A stretch of 64,000 nt of DNA from Burkholderiaceae bacterium (GTDB taxonomy: Bacteria; Pseudomonadota; Gammaproteobacteria; Burkholderiales; Burkholderiaceae_B): contig SCSG01000049.1 of NCBI GenBank assembly GCA_004322135.1, positions 62,001 through 126,000 on the forward strand, written 5' to 3'. Position numbers and translations under genes: made by a program. The notes under the pieces are model-generated. The model worked only from the letters and a program-made list of their open reading frames with translations, ran no database searches and was not told where the DNA came from. Position 1 is the stretch's first letter; the number at the start of each line of letters is the position of its first letter. This document shows, piece by piece, positions 19,842 to 27,353 of the stretch.

Positions 19842-20422
19842 CGGCGCTGGTCCTTGACAGGCAGGGCTGGCTTCAGCCTCACGGCCTCGTCACGCACACG
19901 CCTTCGCCCAATTTCGACAGACGCCCGGGCGGCGTGGCCCCCACGCTGCTTGTCATCCACAACATCAGCCTGCCGCCGGGTGAATTCGGCGGCACCGAAA
20001 TCCCCGATTTCTTCCAGAACAAGCTGAACTACGAAAGCCACCCCTGGCTGGCGCGCCTGCGCGGCGTCACCGTCTCGGCCCACTTCCTCGTGCGACGCGA
20101 CGGAGCTATCCTGCAGTTCGTTTCCTGCGACGACCGCGCCTGGCATGCCGGCGTATCCCGCTTCAATGGGCGCGAGCGCTGCAACGATTTTTCAATCGGC
20201 ATTGAACTGGAAGGGACCGACACCGAACCCTACACCGATGACCAATACGAGACACTCAGCGGCCTGACCCACGCCCTGCGTGCGCGCCACACCCTGAACG
20301 CCGTGCGCGGCCACGAACACATTGCCCCCCAGCGCAAGACCGACCCCGGACCATCATTCCAGTGGCGACGCTATGCCCGAGAAAGCCAGTGGCTGCTGCG
20401 GGAACTGCCGCCTACAGCGTAA
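19838..20422 (+). CDS. ampD: 1,6-anhydro-N-acetylmuramyl-L-alanine amidase
   Basis: Cytoplasmic zinc amidase that removes peptide from anhydro-muropeptides in cell-wall recycling; its loss derepresses ampC beta-lactamases where AmpR is present. The start is GTG at 19838, overlapping the previous stop as GTGA. The family hallmarks are LLVIHNISLPPGEFGG, VSAHFLVRRDG, AWHAGVSRFNGRERCNDFS and the zinc ligands around VRGHEHIAPQRKTDPGP. Length is 194 residues, as usual. Confidence 0.95.
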   Translation: MTALVLDRQGWLQPHGLVTHTPSPNFDRRPGGVAPTLLVIHNISLPPGEFGGTEIPDFFQNKLNYESHPWLARLRGVTVSAHFLVRRDGAILQFVSCDDRAWHAGVSRFNGRERCNDFSIGIELEGTDTEPYTDDQYETLSGLTHALRARHTLNAVRGHEHIAPQRKTDPGPSFQWRRYARESQWLLRELPPTA

Positions 20423-20464
20423 TCCAGCACCGCCCAACCCCATGAGCGGCCCCATGACGCAATC

Positions 20465-20501
20465 GGGGCGGGTGCCGGATCCATGGATCGACACCCGCCC
20501 C
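20465..20501. terminator. strong hairpin between ampD and htpG
   Basis: GGGGCGGGTG (20465-20474) pairs perfectly with CACCCGCCCC (20492-20501). The 17-base loop itself contains the palindrome GATCCATGGATC. It lies between two converging genes and probably ends both transcripts, though no T-tract follows. Confidence 0.55.
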
Positions 20502-20530
20502 ACCGTCCCGCCTCTCGGCCAGGCAGCCAG

Positions 20531-22441
20531 TTAATTCTTAAGCAGCAGCTTGTTCAGACGTTTCACGAACGCCGCCGAATCGGCGATTTGCCCGCCTTCG
20601 GCCAGCATGGCCTGATCCAGCAGCAACTGCGCCCATTCGCCAAAGTCTTCATCGGTGGCCTGCTCGACGCGGGCAATCAGTGGGTGATCGGGATTGATTT
20701 CCATAATAGGCTTGACCTCGGGAGCTTCCTGCCCCGCGGTGCGCAGCATGCGCAGCAAGTGCGGGCTCAAGTCGCTGGTCTCAACCACAATGCACGCCGG
20801 AGAATCCACCAGACGCCCCGTCACACGCACTTCCTTCACCTTTTCGCCCAGCGCCGTCGTAAGCCGCTCGACCAAAGGCTTGAACTTTTTCTCGACCTCG
20901 GTCTGATGTGCCTTCTCTTTATCGTCGGCCAGTTTTTCCAAATCGAGCCCACCCTTGGCGATTGACACCAGTTGCTTGCCATCGTATTCACGCAGGAAGG
21001 ACAGCATCCATTCATCAACCCGGTCCGAGAGCAGCAGCACTTCCAGGCCCTTCTTGCGGAAGATTTCCAGATGCGGGCTATTGCTGGCCGCCGCGTACGT
21101 CTCGGCCGCCACATAATAAATTTTGTCCTGTTTGGGCTTCATGCGGCCCACATACCCGGCCAGCGAAACCAGCTGCACGGGATTATTGCCATGCGTTGTC
21201 GCAAAACGCAGCAACTTCGCAATACGCTCTTTATTCGCCGGGTCTTCCCCCACGCCTTCCTTCAGCACCTGGCCAAACTGCGTCCAGAATTCCGTATAGT
21301 CTTCCAGCCTGTTCTTGGCGATATCTTCCAGCAGCGACAGCACACGCTTGGCCGAGCCATCGCGAATGACACGCACATCGCGGCTTTCCTGCAGGATTTC
21401 GCGCGACACATTCAGCGGCAGGTCGGCCGAGTCGATCACCCCGCGCACAAAGCGCAAATACATGGGCAACAGTTGTTCCGCATCGTCCATGACAAACACG
21501 CGCTTCACATACAGCTTCACCCCGCGCTTGCCGTCGCGGTCCCACATATCCATGGGAGCGTGCTTCGGAATGTACAGCAATTGCGTGTACTCGCTGTGGC
21601 CCTCGACCCGATTGTGCGTCCATGCCATCGGCTCTTCAAAATCGTGCGCAATATATTTGTAGAAATCCTTGTACTGCTCGTCGGTGATCTCGGACTTGGC
21701 CCGCGCCCACAGCGCATTGGCCTGATTCACCGTTTCCCACTCTGTTGTCTTGACCTGCGCCGATTTTTTCTCGTCCCACTGCTCTTTAAGCATCTGTACC
21801 GGCAGGGAAATGTGGTCGGAATAGCGCTGCAGAATCTCGCGCAGCTTCCAGCCATTCAGGAATTCGTCTTCGTCCGCGCGCAAGTGCAGCGTAACCGAGG
21901 TGCCACGATCGGCCTTCTCAACCTGCGTTACGGAAAACTCGCCCTGGCCATCGGATTCCCACAGCACTGCGTCGGTGGGTTCGGCATTGGCGCGGCGGCT
22001 AAGCACCGAAACCTTGTCGGCCACAATAAACGACGAATAAAACCCCACGCCGAACTGACCAATAAGCGTGGCATCCTTCTGCTTGTCCCCGGTAAGCTTT
22101 GCGAAAAACTCCTTGGTGCCCGACCGCGCGATTGTACCCAGATGAGCCACCGCCTCGTCGCGCGACATGCCGATGCCATTGTCGGAAATCGTAACCGTAC
22201 GCTTTTCCGCATCAAACTCAACGCGCACATGTAAATCAGTATCACCCTGCATCAGATCGGGTTGATCAATGGCCTCGAAACGCAGCTTGTCACACGCATC
22301 GGATGCATTGGAAACCAGTTCGCGCAGGAAAATCTCCTTGTTGCTGTAAAGGGAATGAATCATCAAATTCAGCAACTGTTTGACTTCCGCCTGGAAACCC
22401 AACGTTTCGGAAGATTGAACGGATGTATCAGTTTGAGTCAT
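20531..22441 (-). CDS. htpG: Hsp90-family chaperone HtpG
   Basis: ATP-dependent chaperone of 636 residues. The start ATG at 22441 ([20 protein letters not shown]) is preferred over TTG two codons earlier. The GHKL ATPase motifs are present: [39 protein letters not shown], and [14 protein letters not shown]. The middle and C-terminal dimerisation domains are full length. A textbook heat-shock sigma-32 promoter lies about 150 bases upstream. Confidence 0.97.
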   Translation of the reverse strand: MTQTDTSVQSSETLGFQAEVKQLLNLMIHSLYSNKEIFLRELVSNASDACDKLRFEAIDQPDLMQGDTDLHVRVEFDAEKRTVTISDNGIGMSRDEAVAHLGTIARSGTKEFFAKLTGDKQKDATLIGQFGVGFYSSFIVADKVSVLSRRANAEPTDAVLWESDGQGEFSVTQVEKADRGTSVTLHLRADEDEFLNGWKLREILQRYSDHISLPVQMLKEQWDEKKSAQVKTTEWETVNQANALWARAKSEITDEQYKDFYKYIAHDFEEPMAWTHNRVEGHSEYTQLLYIPKHAPMDMWDRDGKRGVKLYVKRVFVMDDAEQLLPMYLRFVRGVIDSADLPLNVSREILQESRDVRVIRDGSAKRVLSLLEDIAKNRLEDYTEFWTQFGQVLKEGVGEDPANKERIAKLLRFATTHGNNPVQLVSLAGYVGRMKPKQDKIYYVAAETYAAASNSPHLEIFRKKGLEVLLLSDRVDEWMLSFLREYDGKQLVSIAKGGLDLEKLADDKEKAHQTEVEKKFKPLVERLTTALGEKVKEVRVTGRLVDSPACIVVETSDLSPHLLRMLRTAGQEAPEVKPIMEINPDHPLIARVEQATDEDFGEWAQLLLDQAMLAEGGQIADSAAFVKRLNKLLLKN

Positions 22442-22589
22442 GGTCAATTCACGTAAAGTAGTAGTTATTGGGGCGAAAATGCCTGCGGCAGCAAAGTGGT
22501 TGGCTCTATTGAGACGACCGAGGCGTCGGTAGACGCCGCTATTTATATCAAGACGGAAGCACCCGCAGCCATACGAGCATACTTCATCG

Positions 22590-22617
22590 AAATGGGGTCA
22601 ATTTAAGCATTTTCAAG
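22590..22617 (-). promoter_or_regulatory. sigma-32 heat-shock promoter for htpG
   Basis: Read on the minus strand, CTTGAAA (22611-22617) is followed by 13 bases and then CCCCATTT (22590-22597). Both boxes match the RpoH consensus (CTTGAAA and CCCCATnT) completely with normal spacing. It points at htpG with a leader of about 140 bases. Confidence 0.8.
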
Positions 22618-22622
22618 TGTCG

Positions 22623-22628
22623 TATAAT
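22623..22628 (+). promoter_or_regulatory. probable -10 box of the tRNA-Leu promoter
   Basis: A perfect TATAAT lies 49 bases before the tRNA-Leu gene on the plus strand. The -35 box is not clear. It overlaps the upstream end of the divergent htpG heat-shock promoter. Confidence 0.35.
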
Positions 22629-22677
22629 GACGCTCTTTCTGCCGCGCTTCGAACTTTTCGAAGCGATCCGCTTGATC

Positions 22678-22762
22678 GCCCGGGTGGTGAAATTGGTAGA
22701 CGCAGGGGACTCAAAATCCCCCGCCGCAAGGCGTGCCGGTTCGATTCCGGCCCCGGGCACCA
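22678..22762 (+). tRNA. tRNA-Leu (anticodon CAA)
   Basis: An 85-base class II tRNA with encoded CCA. The acceptor stem GCCCGGG pairs with CCCGGGC, the anticodon loop is CTCAAAA (CAA), a long variable arm CCGCCGCAAGGCGT follows, and the T arm carries GGTTCGATTCC. Its 3' 54 bases are repeated at 28587-28640, so the gene serves as the attachment site of the island and its 3' end was most likely supplied by the incoming element. Confidence 0.95.
22709..22762 (+). repeat. attL: 54-bp tRNA-Leu 3' end
   Basis: Runs from ACTCAAAATC in the anticodon loop to the CCA end of the tRNA gene. It is repeated in the same orientation at 28587-28640 with one difference (C at 22752, A at 28630). The copy here completes a perfect acceptor stem. 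Confidence 0.88.
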
Positions 22763-22764
22763 GC

Positions 22765-23001
22765 TTAAAATTCCGGCAACGTCACCGCCACCAGATCGCA
22801 GCCCTCTGTACTGCCTAGCAATCCGGCACGATATTCCCGACGCCACTTGAACATCATATTGGTGTTCAGGCCGTGAGCCAAGGCAACCTTGGCAACCGAA
22901 ATAGTGGGATCGCCCGCAGCGATCGCCACCTGGCGTTTATAGGCTTGCGGATAATTGGGCCGGCCCTTGCGATTTGACACCCGCACTTCACTTGTAGACA
23001 T
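22765..23001 (-). pseudogene. IS66-family TnpA (OrfA) remnant
   Basis: A 78-residue frame starting MSTSEVRVSNRKGRPNYPQ with the helix-turn-helix segment TISVAKVALAHGLNTNMMFK and WRREYRAGLL. This is the well-known N-terminal part of IS66 accessory protein TnpA. The usual longer C-terminal part is missing: the frame ends three bases from the tRNA-Leu end at the island boundary. The other IS66 genes (tnpB, tnpC) and terminal repeats were not found. It is a fragment left by an earlier insertion. Confidence 0.72.
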
Positions 23002-23027
23002 AGTGATCCCCACTACCCGGAGCACCC

Positions 23028-23147
23028 ATGATCTCGCACAGCCAGATCTACCGCGCCCGTGCGGCTCTCGCCACCCATTACTACGCCGACCAAGCGGATG
23101 ACTACTACAGGCGCGACGGTAGTGCCGCCATCTGGCAGGGCGATTGA
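23028..23147 (+). pseudogene. N-terminal remnant of a MobF (TraI/TrwC-like) conjugative relaxase
   Basis: A 39-codon frame: MISHSQIYRARAALATHYYA, then DQADDYYRRDG and AAIWQGD before a stop. The double-Tyr strings and the final W-Q-G match the start of MobF relaxases, in which tyrosines near the N-terminus nick the origin of transfer. A real relaxase is hundreds of residues longer, so this is only a scrap. It shows that the island descends from a conjugative or mobilisable element. Too short for certainty without a search. Confidence 0.6.
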
Positions 23148-23192
23148 GGAGTATTCATCCGGCAGTGACACCAAGGTTTAAAGGAGGAAACA

Positions 23193-23444
23193 ATGCAGCA
23201 ACAGTCCCAGCAACTGCCTTTCGACCGTTCAGTAGGCAGAAACGAAGTCTCGCAGCCGTCTGACCAAGCACTTCTTTACCGAATACATACAGCCGAAGCC
23301 AAGCTCGGAGTTTCTAGGTCCACGATCTATCGACTTGTGAGCGAAGGCCAGCTGGTGCTGATCAAGATTGGAAAACGATCCAGTGGTATCACTGTCGCAA
23401 GTGTGCATGCTCTCATTGAGCGCAATAAGGCGCTTGCCTGCTAA
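23193..23444 (+). CDS. AlpA/excisionase-like helix-turn-helix protein
   Basis: An 83-residue protein with an excellent ribosome site (AAAGGAGG) before the ATG. The core LGVSRSTIYRLVSEGQLVLIKIG is an HTH_17/MerR-like motif typical of AlpA regulators and phage-type excisionases, and VASVHALIER is the usual helix after it. In islands such genes control integrase expression or direct excision; here no integrase remains. It may instead regulate the island's other genes. A hairpin terminator follows. Confidence 0.72.
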   Translation: MQQQSQQLPFDRSVGRNEVSQPSDQALLYRIHTAEAKLGVSRSTIYRLVSEGQLVLIKIGKRSSGITVASVHALIERNKALAC

Positions 23445-23477
23445 GCCTAACATCCAGATCCCTCTGGGATACCCATG

Positions 23478-23510
23478 ACCCACCGGCGCAATGCGCTCGT
23501 GGGTTGATTT
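23478..23510 (+). terminator. Rho-independent terminator after the AlpA-like gene
   Basis: ACCCAC (23478-23483) pairs with GTGGGT (23499-23504), with an inner GCGC/GCGC stem around AAT, followed by a T-rich run (TGATTTATTT). Confidence 0.6.
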
Positions 23511-23588
23511 ATTTCCCTCCGCTGCCAGCGCATCAATTCACTCCCGGCGAGTATTGCGTCATAGGGAGAAACAACCAGGAGTCATTCG

Positions 23589-23801
23589 ATGACAACCGAA
23601 GAGCAACTGATTGAACGGTATGGGCCGTTATTGTCTTTGATCGATTTATCCGAGCTGCTGAAACGCAGCCCTGATGGGCTGCGGATCTCGTTACGAAGCC
23701 AAACCGAATTCGCCGAGCAATGGAATGCCGCACGGCGGAAAGTTGGCCGACGGGTGTATTTCCGTGCAAGCGTCGTGGCCGACTTGATTGACGCCGCATA
23801 G
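23589..23801 (+). CDS. small putative DNA-binding protein of mobile elements
   Basis: A 70-residue protein with AGGAG 7 bases before the ATG. The sequence reads LIDLSELLKRSPDGLRISLR then AARRKVGRRVYFRASVVADL, resembling the short helix-turn-helix-like proteins that are common in plasmids and integrative elements of proteobacteria. No function is established. It stands alone between the AlpA terminator and the abiE control region. Confidence 0.58.
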   Translation: MTTEEQLIERYGPLLSLIDLSELLKRSPDGLRISLRSQTEFAEQWNAARRKVGRRVYFRASVVADLIDAA

Positions 23802-24171
23802 CGTTTATTTCGTTATATCGAGCGTGGATATCAAGGCACCGTGCAAAGGTTTACTGCACAAACAGGTCTAGCCAAAAACACCCAAATTAGGCATGATAGA
23901 ACCTAATATGGGTACAAAAAGCACCGTCTAATCGCCCCGCATAAGTTTTTCCGATGCGCTCTTTTCTGACACCACGCAACGGGCGCTGGGGGATTCTATA
24001 CGGCCAGCCAGGGCGTCAATAGAAACGGGTTGGAGCAAAACTCAGTTGTCCGGAAATTCCGGATAACTAGAGAAATCTACGCCAACAACGTGAACTGCTC
24101 GTATGACTGTCGCCGCGTAGCCTGTCTGTGAAAACTCAACAAATGATTAGATTTTGTGCTATTTTTCACCT
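23802..24171. other. AT-rich control region upstream of abiE
   Basis: About 370 bases without a gene. It contains a 25-bp palindrome at 24044-24068 (listed separately) and an AT-rich stretch just before abiEi. No Shine-Dalgarno sequence is visible in front of abiEi, so its translation may be weak or leaderless. No tRNA, transposon end or small ORF of note was seen. Confidence 0.45.
24044..24068. promoter_or_regulatory. 25-bp palindrome upstream of abiEi, candidate operator
   Basis: AGTTGTCCGGAA-A-TTCCGGATAACT: 11 of 12 arm pairs match. It ends 103 bases before the abiEi ATG. AbiEi antitoxins studied elsewhere bind inverted repeats in their own promoter. A related palindrome with the same GGAAATTCC centre lies 106 bases before fic (26070-26094). 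Confidence 0.5.
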
Positions 24172-24930
24172 ATGGATAGAAATTTACGACACGATCTAAT
24201 CAAACGGCTGCAATCCGACCTTCCACGCGGTGCGCCATTTGGCTTGACCACCCTGGCCGCGCTTGGGGTGTCGCCCAAGCTCGCCGCAGCCTATGCCAAA
24301 AATGGATGGCTCGTGCGCTTGGCTCAAGGCGTCTACGCCTTCCCTAATGACGACTTCAGCGTCTATGGCGCATTGCAGCTTCTCCAACAACACGTATCCG
24401 GCCTGCATGTCGGGGGCAAGAGCGCACTGGCCATGCATGGCGTGAGGCACAACCTGGGCAGCCGCGATACGCTGGTGCTGTGGGGTGACGTCCGCCACAC
24501 ACTGCCCACCTGGTTCACCGTGCGCTTTCCGGCGCGCTACGTCCACGCCAATCTTTTCGACTGGACCGACAACACGCTGCCTGCCAAGACCTTGGGCACG
24601 CCGCCTGGCCAACCCGAAGGCCTATGTGTATCGGTTGCCGAACGCGCCGTGCTAGAAATGCTGTACGACGCTGGTACCAGGCAAAGCCTGGAAGAAGCAC
24701 GCAATCTCTTTGACGGCCTGCGTTCGCCACGCAAGGAACTGCTCGGCCAGTTGCTAGCTTGCTGCACCAGCGTGAAGACCGTTCGCCTGTTCCTCACCTG
24801 GGCGCGAGAAACCGAGGTGGTGAACGCTGATGATCTTCTGGCTAGTTATTCCCTGCGCACGGGTAGCAATAAGCGCTGGATGAGCCAGCTCGCCGACGGC
24901 ACACTATTAAGCCTGAACCCACATGGATAA
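24172..24930 (+). CDS. abiEi: AbiEi-family antitoxin and autoregulator
   Basis: A 252-residue protein. The N-terminal ~60 residues (FGLTTLAALGVSPKLAAAYA, then NGWLVRLAQGVYAFPNDD) form the winged-helix AbiEi DNA-binding domain. The remainder (HVGGKSALAMHGVRHNLG, then VSVAERAVLEMLYD) is the C-terminal AbiEi domain. In type IV systems the antitoxin represses the operon and counteracts AbiEii without forming a tight complex. The start at 24172 (MDRNLRHDL) is preferred to TTG at 24154; neither has a ribosome site. The stop overlaps the abiEii start by 8 bases. Confidence 0.87.
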   Translation: MDRNLRHDLIKRLQSDLPRGAPFGLTTLAALGVSPKLAAAYAKNGWLVRLAQGVYAFPNDDFSVYGALQLLQQHVSGLHVGGKSALAMHGVRHNLGSRDTLVLWGDVRHTLPTWFTVRFPARYVHANLFDWTDNTLPAKTLGTPPGQPEGLCVSVAERAVLEMLYDAGTRQSLEEARNLFDGLRSPRKELLGQLLACCTSVKTVRLFLTWARETEVVNADDLLASYSLRTGSNKRWMSQLADGTLLSLNPHG

Positions 24931-25846
24931 AACCTACGCTGACACGGTTCGCCTGCTGCTGGCCGTTACCCCTGCTGTTTTCGACAGCGATATTTTCGCA
25001 ATGAAAGGCGGCACGGCGATCAATCTTTTCATACAAGACATGCCCCGTCTATCCGTCGATATCGACGTGGTGTACCGGCCTTGGCAAACACAACGCGATG
25101 AGGCGCTGAAAGCCATCAACGATGAACTGGCCGCCATCGCCCAGCGGGTCGAACCGCTTGGAGTACAGACACGCCTGATTCGCAGCAAGGATTTGAGTGA
25201 CACCAAGCTGATCGTCGAGAATGACACCAGCCAAGTCAAAATCGAAGTGAACATTGTTTTCCGGGGCACGGTATTGCCGGTCGAACAGCAAGCGTTGAGT
25301 GCCAGAACCAGCAACCTGTTCGGTGTCGAGTTCGAGACCCCCATCCTCGCTCGTGATGAGCTGTACGCCGGTAAGCTGGTTGCCGCCTTGGATCGGCAAC
25401 ATCCACGCGACTTGTTCGATGTGTGGCAACTGTATGAGTCGGGCGGCCTCAGCGACGGCATGGCTGAATGTTTCGTGATCTACCTGGCTGGACACAATCG
25501 CCCACTGCATGAGGTGCTGTTTGGCAACGACAAAGACATTGCGGCAGAGTACGAGCGTGCTTTTGTAGGTATGACAGAAGTGGACTGCTCACTGGAGGTG
25601 CTGCTTGAAGCACGCGCCCGGTTACGGCAAGACCTTCCACAACGGTTGACCGACAAACACAAGCAGTTCCTGGCCGGGTTGGTACGTGCAGAACCTGATT
25701 GGTCTTTACTGCAATGCCCCCATGCTGCAGACCTTCCCGCCTTGCGCTGGAAGCTCGCCAACCTCGAAGCCTTCCGTAAACGCCGACCAGCTGACTTTTC
25801 GGCACAAGCCGATGCTCTGGTCACCGGCTTAAAACAGGCTGACTAA
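24923..25846 (+). CDS. abiEii: AbiEii-family nucleotidyltransferase toxin
   Basis: A 307-residue nucleotidyltransferase of the DUF1814/AbiEii family. Motif I is MKGGTAINLF (residues 27-36) with SVDIDVV at 44-50, giving the metal-binding aspartates D46 and D48. The later YAGKLVAALDRQHPRDLFDV provides the conserved lysine and aspartate of motifs III-IV. Well-studied relatives transfer nucleotides to the acceptor stem of tRNAs and stop growth, giving phage protection. All key residues are intact, so it should be active. Translation is coupled to abiEi. Confidence 0.88.
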   Translation: MDKTYADTVRLLLAVTPAVFDSDIFAMKGGTAINLFIQDMPRLSVDIDVVYRPWQTQRDEALKAINDELAAIAQRVEPLGVQTRLIRSKDLSDTKLIVENDTSQVKIEVNIVFRGTVLPVEQQALSARTSNLFGVEFETPILARDELYAGKLVAALDRQHPRDLFDVWQLYESGGLSDGMAECFVIYLAGHNRPLHEVLFGNDKDIAAEYERAFVGMTEVDCSLEVLLEARARLRQDLPQRLTDKHKQFLAGLVRAEPDWSLLQCPHAADLPALRWKLANLEAFRKRRPADFSAQADALVTGLKQAD

Positions 25847-25865
25847 AATCCGGCTTTCCACGCGG

Positions 25866-25898
25866 GGCCCAGTCAGAGGCCCAGTCAAGGGCCCAGTC
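25866..25898. repeat. three 12-bp tandem repeats
   Basis: GGCCCAGTC occurs at 25866-25874, 25878-25886 and 25890-25898, a strict 12-bp period with variable 3-bp spacers. It lies 20 bases after the abiEii stop. Purpose unknown; too short and regular for CRISPR. Confidence 0.7.
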
Positions 25899-26069
25899 GG
25901 AAGTCATTTTGCGATTGTTATTGGTGCGACAAACCAAGGTTCGTCTAAACCGAGAATGGCAGAAATCCCGACCAGCTTCAGACAAACTTGCCTTGTCCGG
26001 AAAAATACACATATATCGGACAGAGGTGCTCAATGAATAATATAAAAACCCAGAGATTGATCCCGTTCC

Positions 26070-26094
26070 AACTCTTAGGAAATTCCGTATAGTT
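26070..26094. promoter_or_regulatory. 25-bp palindrome upstream of fic, candidate operator
   Basis: AACTCTTAGGAA-A-TTCCGTATAGTT: 9 of 12 arm pairs match and the centre GGAAATTCC lies at the same place as in the abiE palindrome. It ends 106 bases before the fic ATG. Confidence 0.42.
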
Positions 26095-26200
26095 CACAAA
26101 GCAATAAATGCGCCATCGTCTCCTGTCGCACTACGCACATTCACGAGCGGCTCCCACACCGAAAGTTGACGACAAGGCGAAAACACCTCACAATCACCGC

Positions 26201-27328
26201 ATGAACTACGGAGAATACATCTGGCAATCGCCGCATTGGCCTAATTGGGAATACGATCTCGCTGCCCTGGCCGAACCCTTGGTAGCGGTTAGCCGTGCCC
26301 AAGGACTGCTGCTCGGTCGCTTGGCGGACGTGGGCATGGCCTTGCGTGACGAAGCCAGCCTCTCGGCACTAACCCAAGATGTCGTCCAGACCAGTGCCAT
26401 CGAAGGCGAATCACTCAATGTAGCGTCAGTCCGATCTTCGGTCGCTCGTCGCCTGGGCGTAGACATCGGTGCTCTGGCCCCTGTAGATCGTCACGTCGAG
26501 GGCGTAGTAGATATGGTGCTGGACGCAACCAGCAATACGGCCACCCCGCTAACTACTAAGCGCCTGTTCGGCTGGCACGCCGCATTGTTTCCGACCGGCT
26601 ATTCGGGTATGAGCCACATTCACGTCGGCACTTGGCGCGACGACTCCACCGGTCCCATGCAAGTAATTTCTGGCTCCATTGGTCGTGAGAAAGTTCATTT
26701 TGAAGCGCCACCGGCCAAACACCTGCCTGCAGAGATGGATCGCTTCCTGGCTTGGCTGAATAACACCAACGTCAAAGAACCCACGCTACTGCGTGCCGGC
26801 TTGGGGCACTTATGGTTCGTCACGCTACACCCATTTGATGACGGCAATGGACGGGTTGCCCGTGCCATAGGCGATCTGCTTTTGGCCCGCGCTGACGGAA
26901 GCACGCAGCGGTTCTATAGTCTCTCTGCGCAAATTCAGCGGGAGCGCAAAGCCTATTACGGTATTCTTGAACGCACACAACAAGGCGACATGGATATAAC
27001 GGCCTGGCTGGAATGGTTCCTGGCAACTTTGCTAAAAGCCGTCGAACAAGCACATGGCACCCTGGATCAAGTGCTGGCCAAGGCGAAGTTCTGGCAGCAG
27101 GCCGCAACGGTCCCCATGAATGAGCGCCAGATCAAGGTGCTGAATCGGCTGCTGGACGGATTTGAAGGGAAGCTGACGACGAGCAAATGGGCTGCGATTG
27201 CCAAGTGTTCGCAAGACACAGCGCTTCGCGACATTACCGAGTTAGTACAGTACGAAGTGCTTCAGAAAACAGCAGCCGGTGGTCGAAGCACGAACTACGA
27301 AGTACGTCATTACGGTTTTAAGCGATGA
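26201..27328 (+). CDS. fic: Fic-family AMP-transferase with DUF4172 N-terminal domain
   Basis: A 375-residue protein starting MNYGEYIWQSPHWPNWEYD, typical of the DUF4172 domain; the longer frame to 26108 lacks support. The complete Fic motif HPFDDGNGRVAR is at residues 210-221, so AMP transfer to target protein hydroxyls is expected. The N-terminal helix has T64-S-A-I-E68-G, matching the (S/T)xxxE(G/N) inhibitory motif of class II Fic proteins, which blocks ATP binding in cis. The C-terminal ~80 residues look like a winged helix (TSKWAAIAKCSQDTALRDIT). The gene forms an operon with rhuM, 25 bases downstream. Target unknown. Confidence 0.88.
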   Translation: MNYGEYIWQSPHWPNWEYDLAALAEPLVAVSRAQGLLLGRLADVGMALRDEASLSALTQDVVQTSAIEGESLNVASVRSSVARRLGVDIGALAPVDRHVEGVVDMVLDATSNTATPLTTKRLFGWHAALFPTGYSGMSHIHVGTWRDDSTGPMQVISGSIGREKVHFEAPPAKHLPAEMDRFLAWLNNTNVKEPTLLRAGLGHLWFVTLHPFDDGNGRVARAIGDLLLARADGSTQRFYSLSAQIQRERKAYYGILERTQQGDMDITAWLEWFLATLLKAVEQAHGTLDQVLAKAKFWQQAATVPMNERQIKVLNRLLDGFEGKLTTSKWAAIAKCSQDTALRDITELVQYEVLQKTAAGGRSTNYEVRHYGFKR

Positions 27329-27353
27329 AAAAAACAGCCAAAGGGAACAGGGC

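Larger units (their letters stand above)
25847..26200. other. non-coding region between abiEii and fic
   Basis: About 350 bases. Starts with three tandem 12-bp repeats (25866-25898), then holds TTGTCCGGAAA (25993-26003), which also occurs in the abiE palindrome, an inverted TGTCCG/CGGACA pair (25994-26022), and a second 25-bp palindrome (26070-26094) overlapping a possible TATAGT -10 box. It looks like the promoter region of the fic-rhuM operon. Confidence 0.45.

Noticed and set aside
20972-22234. 420-residue plus-strand open frame
   Set aside because: Antisense shadow of htpG caused by GC-rich codon bias.
22617-22850. Open frames across tRNA-Leu on both strands (for example one containing VKLVDAGDSKSP)
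   Set aside because: They are translations of the tRNA gene itself, a known source of false proteins.
23193-23801. An integrase for the island
   Set aside because: No tyrosine or serine recombinase frame was found between attL and attR; the two small genes here are DNA-binding-like and far too short.
25866-25898. Tandem repeats as a CRISPR array
   Set aside because: Repeats are 9 bp with 3-bp spacers and no cas genes are nearby.
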